This document shows positions 62,914 through 64,000 of a DNA stretch of 64,000 nucleotides, piece after piece. The notes under the pieces were generated by a model. That model saw only the letters and a program-made list of their open reading frames with translations. It was not told the DNA's origin and ran no database searches. The stretch comes from QQUJ01 sp050287605 (GTDB lineage: Bacteria > Pseudomonadota > Gammaproteobacteria > QQUJ01): NCBI GenBank assembly GCA_050287605.1, contig JBNKCG010000026.1, forward strand, positions 1 through 64,000. Reading direction: 5' to 3'. Made by a program: the position numbers and the translations under genes. Position 1 is the stretch's first letter. Each line of letters starts with the position of its first letter.

Positions 62914-63858
62914 TCACTCGATATCGGTCCCGTTCGACGCGCCGCGCCGTGCCAACCGGGACCGCACATCCACCCAAGTATCCACCAAGCCCGCCAGCGC
63001 CAGCAGCAACGCCAGCTGCGGCAGCGCAAACAGCGTGAGGAAATAGATCCCCACCAGCCACACCACATTGGCACGCAGCAGACCCACCACGCCGTGCGCC
63101 AGGGCAAAACCCTGAAACAGGTAAATCATCAGGGCCACAGCGCTCAAATCCCGCAACACCGCGCCCGCCGTCCCGGAGACCACCCACCCGCCCAGCAGCA
63201 CGGCCAGCGATACCGTCGCCATGGTCCGCCCCAGGCGCAGCTGATGAAACTCGCTGCGAAACCCTCCCGGGTTGTACAGCGTCGCCTGCCACCAGCGGGC
63301 GATGAGCACGCTGACCAGATAGCTCACTACCAATGTGGCACCGGCGATCCCGGTCATGATCCGCGCCAGCGCCTGGAGCAGCGTCTGCGGATCGTTGACC
63401 TGCATCTCCTGCAGCACCGGCCCCAACAGGGATTGCAGAGCCTGTTGCCAGGCGGCCGCCGGATCGGGCAGGTAGAGGTGCAACCCCAAGACCAGCAGCA
63501 CACCCACCGCGCCCGCAACACCGAAGGTTGACGCCAACGACACCGTGGCCCGCAGCACCACACTCATCAGCCACACCGGCAGCCACAACACCAGCGCCAC
63601 GCTCAACGCAAACCACGGCGCGCCGGTACTGACGAACAGTAACAGCCCGACCACGATGCCCGCAGCTGCCAGGATCACCGCTCCCTCGCGGCTACCCTTG
63701 CGTAGCGTCACCAGCGAGACGGTGGCGGCGCTCACGTAGCTCAGCGGCGGTAGCAGCAGCGACAACGCCGCAAACGAGGCCGCTACCAACACCGCCTGAG
63801 CGGGGCCCCGCATCGCAAACTGTGCCAAAGCGCGCACGGCAGCCGGTAGTCGACTCAA
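62914..63858 (-). CDS. DUF2232 multispan membrane protein
   Basis: 314 residues with eight or so membrane helices (AVLVAASFAALSLLLPPLSY, LAAAGIVVGLLLFVSTGAPW, TFGVAGAVGVLLVLGLHLYL, IAGATLVVSYLVSVLIARWW, TMATVSLAVLLGGWVVSGTA, VVWLVGIYFLTLFALPQLAL). The family is frequently found between rpsR and rplI and resembles YybS-type proteins of unknown function. The start is a TTG; GTG and ATG codons seven and sixteen codons later are alternatives. Confidence 0.75.
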   Translation of the reverse strand: MSRLPAAVRALAQFAMRGPAQAVLVAASFAALSLLLPPLSYVSAATVSLVTLRKGSREGAVILAAAGIVVGLLLFVSTGAPWFALSVALVLWLPVWLMSVVLRATVSLASTFGVAGAVGVLLVLGLHLYLPDPAAAWQQALQSLLGPVLQEMQVNDPQTLLQALARIMTGIAGATLVVSYLVSVLIARWWQATLYNPGGFRSEFHQLRLGRTMATVSLAVLLGGWVVSGTAGAVLRDLSAVALMIYLFQGFALAHGVVGLLRANVVWLVGIYFLTLFALPQLALLLALAGLVDTWVDVRSRLARRGASNGTDIE

Positions 63859-63873
63859 CCCAACACAACGATA

Positions 63874-63896
63874 CCGCCGCCCGCAACGGGCGGCGG
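63874..63896 (-). terminator. Strong GC hairpin between rpsR and the DUF2232 gene
   Basis: CCGCCGCCCG (63874-63883) and CGGGCGGCGG (63887-63896) form a perfect 10-bp stem with a three-base loop. No T-run follows, so it may be an attenuator or RNA-stabilising hairpin lowering expression of the membrane protein relative to rpsR. Confidence 0.5.
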
Positions 63897-63903
63897 CTCG
63901 CGA

Positions 63904-64000
63904 TCAGTGGCTGTCGCTGTACGGCAGCAGCGCCAGATAGCGCGCCCGCTTGATCGCGGTGGCCAGCTGACGCTGATAACGGGCCTTGGTGCCGGTGATG
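63904..64000 (-). CDS. rpsR: 30S ribosomal protein S18 (C-terminal part)
   Basis: The minus-strand frame ending at the TGA at 63904 reads ITGTKARYQRQLATAIKRAR followed by YLALLPYSDSH, the C-terminus of S18, which binds beside S6 on the platform. The N-terminal half lies outside the window. Confidence 0.93.
   Translation of the reverse strand, partial: ITGTKARYQRQLATAIKRARYLALLPYSDSH

Overview
The window looks like chromosomal DNA of a GC-rich gammaproteobacterium, in the broad Chromatiales/Ectothiorhodospiraceae/Pseudomonas neighbourhood; I cannot name the genus. The evidence is gene order: csrA-lysC-alaS-recX-recA, pncC followed by mutS, xerD, the ffh / rpsP-rimM-trmD-rplS block, and rpsR-(DUF2232)-rplI-dnaB-alr-radA. 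All of these are typical gammaproteobacterial arrangements. Codon use and GC are high from about 13.8 kb onward.

Region 1 (1-13.4 kb, minus strand, visibly AT-richer) is a surface polysaccharide (O-antigen-like) cluster that looks horizontally acquired. It is bounded at the left edge by the start of an IS3-family transposase. In transcription order it encodes Wzz, a small unknown ORF, Gmd, an RmlC-type epimerase, a cupin, a hexapeptide acyltransferase, a DegT-type aminotransferase, a glycosyltransferase, a methyltransferase, a Wzx flippase, an AsnB-type amidotransferase, a GT2 glycosyltransferase and a Wzy-like polymerase. Gmd through DegT look like one pathway from GDP-mannose to an acylated 4-amino-6-deoxy sugar.

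Region 2 (13.8-28.6 kb) is mostly housekeeping: a Ser/Thr kinase fused to a cyclic-nucleotide-binding domain, a Bax-like glucosaminidase, rimO, cysC, a NodB-type deacetylase, aroG, tRNA-Arg(ACG) and tRNA-Ser(GCT) facing each other across degenerate inverted copies of themselves, csrA, lysC, alaS, recX, recA, an OmpA-type lipoprotein and a chalcone-isomerase-like protein.

Region 3 (28.6-38.2 kb) is a fatty-acid beta-oxidation operon (fadE, thiolase, fadB/J, fadD; minus strand). A PsrA-like TetR gene lies upstream, with the same 19-bp operator copied in front of the operon and in front of the regulator. thpR and pncC follow.

Region 4 (38.3-54.3 kb) holds the spoVR-yeaH-prkA stress triad, mutS, cnoX, xerD, ogt, a large TPR-like exported protein, the rplS-trmD-rimM-rpsP operon and ffh. 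Region 5 (54.3-64 kb) holds an MBL phosphodiesterase, ypjD, corB, a PilZ protein, radA, alr, dnaB, rplI, a DUF2232 membrane protein and the end of rpsR.

The most interesting content is non-coding. Two intergenic stretches, 45979-46290 (next to mutS) and 59361-59576 (between alr and radA), look like CsrB/RsmZ-family small RNAs on the minus strand. Both carry dense GGA motifs, several presented in stem-loops, and both end in a strong terminator. The second has two tandem GacA/UvrY-type boxes about 22 bp apart upstream; the first has one imperfect box. csrA, their expected protein target, is at 21046-21243, so the window appears to hold a CsrA and two candidate antagonist RNAs.
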